Positions 49,132 to 49,748 of a DNA stretch of 49,748 bases are shown in pieces. The DNA is taken from the NCBI GenBank assembly GCA_040880405.1, contig JBBDIM010000020.1:1-49748 (forward strand), written 5' to 3'. Numbering within the stretch: the first letter of the stretch is position 1; every line of letters starts with the position of its first letter. Below the pieces are notes generated by a model. That model saw nothing but the letters and a program-made list of their open reading frames with translations. It did no database searches and was not told the origin of the DNA. Source of the DNA: JBBDIM01 sp040880405 (lineage in GTDB: Bacteria > Planctomycetota > Planctomycetia > Pirellulales > Pirellulaceae). The translations under genes and the position numbers were made by a program.

Positions 49132-49748
49132 CTAAACCACCGCCACCTTCACGCAGTTAATCGGCGGTAATGAGTCGAACAAACAGCTCCACTGCTCGCC
49201 CCCTTCGTGGCCCATCCAGAGTTGGCCGGTGGTCGTGCCGAGGTAGAGGGCGGGGGTGGGGAGGACGTCCACCGTCATTGCGTCGCGGAGGATGGTGAAG
49301 TAGCTGTCCTTCTTCGGCAAACCGGTTGTCAGTCGTTTCCATTTGCGGCCTCCGTTGGTGCTGCGCCAGATGGCCGGTTTTCCTTCGGGGCAGGTTCGCG
49401 TCGAAGGCTCTAGCGGGGCGACGTACACCGTGTCGGGGTCGTGGGGGTGCACGACAATCGGGAACCCAAAGTCGGACGGTAGTCCCTCGGCGATCGATTC
49501 CCACGTGCGGCCATGGTCGTCGCTTCGCAGGACGCCGATCCCCGGCCGCTCCTCCCAGCCGCCATGGTTTTGCATGTAAAGCCGCCCCGGGGCGGCCGCG
49601 TGCCGCGCGATTTTGTGTACGCACTGGCCGAATTCCGGATACGGATTGGGCTCAAAACCGGCCCCCACGCCGACGTTGGCGGCCTGGAAGGTCTGCCCCC
49701 CATCCTCACTCACGTAGTGTCCGCCGGTCGAAATGCCCAGGTGCATTC
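49132..49748 (-). CDS. BNR/sialidase-like repeat protein, C-terminal part (runs off the window)
   Basis: At least 205 aa are visible; the N-terminus lies beyond the right end. The BNR repeats are seen as S-x-D-x-G-x-T-F/W: YVSEDGGQTFQAANVG, VLRSDDHGRTWESIAEGL and IWRSTNGGRKWKRLTTGL, with a final LYLGTTTGQLWMGHEGGEQWSCL. These form beta-propeller blades as in sialidases, Vps10-like proteins and photosystem assembly factors. Enzyme activity cannot be judged. It is upstream of the sulfatase on the same strand, with 262 bp between. Confidence 0.85.
   Translation of the reverse strand, partial: MHLGISTGGHYVSEDGGQTFQAANVGVGAGFEPNPYPEFGQCVHKIARHAAAPGRLYMQNHGGWEERPGIGVLRSDDHGRTWESIAEGLPSDFGFPIVVHPHDPDTVYVAPLEPSTRTCPEGKPAIWRSTNGGRKWKRLTTGLPKKDSYFTILRDAMTVDVLPTPALYLGTTTGQLWMGHEGGEQWSCLFDSLPPINCVKVAVV

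Overview
The window looks like a chromosomal segment from a planctomycete, most likely near the Pirellulaceae (Blastopirellula/Rhodopirellula type). The reasons are a prepilin-like DUF1559 protein, a secreted sulfatase with a C-x-P-x-R site, several long secreted proteins with no clear relatives, a GC-rich base composition by eye, and loosely packed genes separated by palindromic intergenic elements. No rRNA, tRNA, CRISPR array, complete insertion sequence or prophage was seen.

Layout. 0-6.5 kb is accessory in character: a sugar phosphate isomerase-like gene, a translationally coupled ATPase/PIN-domain pair, an unknown 508-aa protein, a deleted SDR pseudogene, an integron-cassette-like small protein and a stand-alone caspase/CHAT-like protein. 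6.5-13 kb is a complete oligopeptide ABC importer operon (oppABCDF order, minus strand) with four covarying hairpins between oppC and oppD. 13-20.5 kb holds an ArsR-type regulator, two small membrane proteins, a secreted M20 amidohydrolase, rdgB, a secreted duplicated-domain protein and mtaB. 20.7-21.5 kb is a compact locus of two small proteins with its own promoter, a 5' hairpin, a masked ribosome binding site and two terminators. 21.4-28.2 kb has clpS, an M20 dipeptidase, serS, three linked unknown genes and L-serine dehydratase.

28.3-39.7 kb holds a DUF1559 prepilin-like protein, an HDOD protein with a decayed GGDEF domain, an M50 site-2 protease, an FMN reductase, two alpha/beta hydrolases, a DUF2752 protein, a HEAT/TPR protein, a response regulator and msrA. 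39.7-42.2 kb is a small defence-like cluster: a second ATPase coupled to a DUF4276 (TOPRIM-like) gene, convergent with a parDE toxin-antitoxin pair that has a visible operator and -10 box. 42.4-49.7 kb carries another TIM-barrel isomerase, an iron alcohol dehydrogenase, a 2Fe-2S ferredoxin, a P-II protein, an arylsulfatase and the C-terminal part of a BNR/sialidase-like protein cut by the window edge.

The most notable themes are (1) two independent ATPase-effector pairs with the same GTGA stop/start overlap but different effectors (PIN and TOPRIM-like), (2) at least four families of intergenic inverted-repeat elements, two of which show compensatory base changes in their stems, and (3) the small-protein locus at 20.8-21.4 kb. 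Function assignments rest on motif recognition by eye; no database search was possible.
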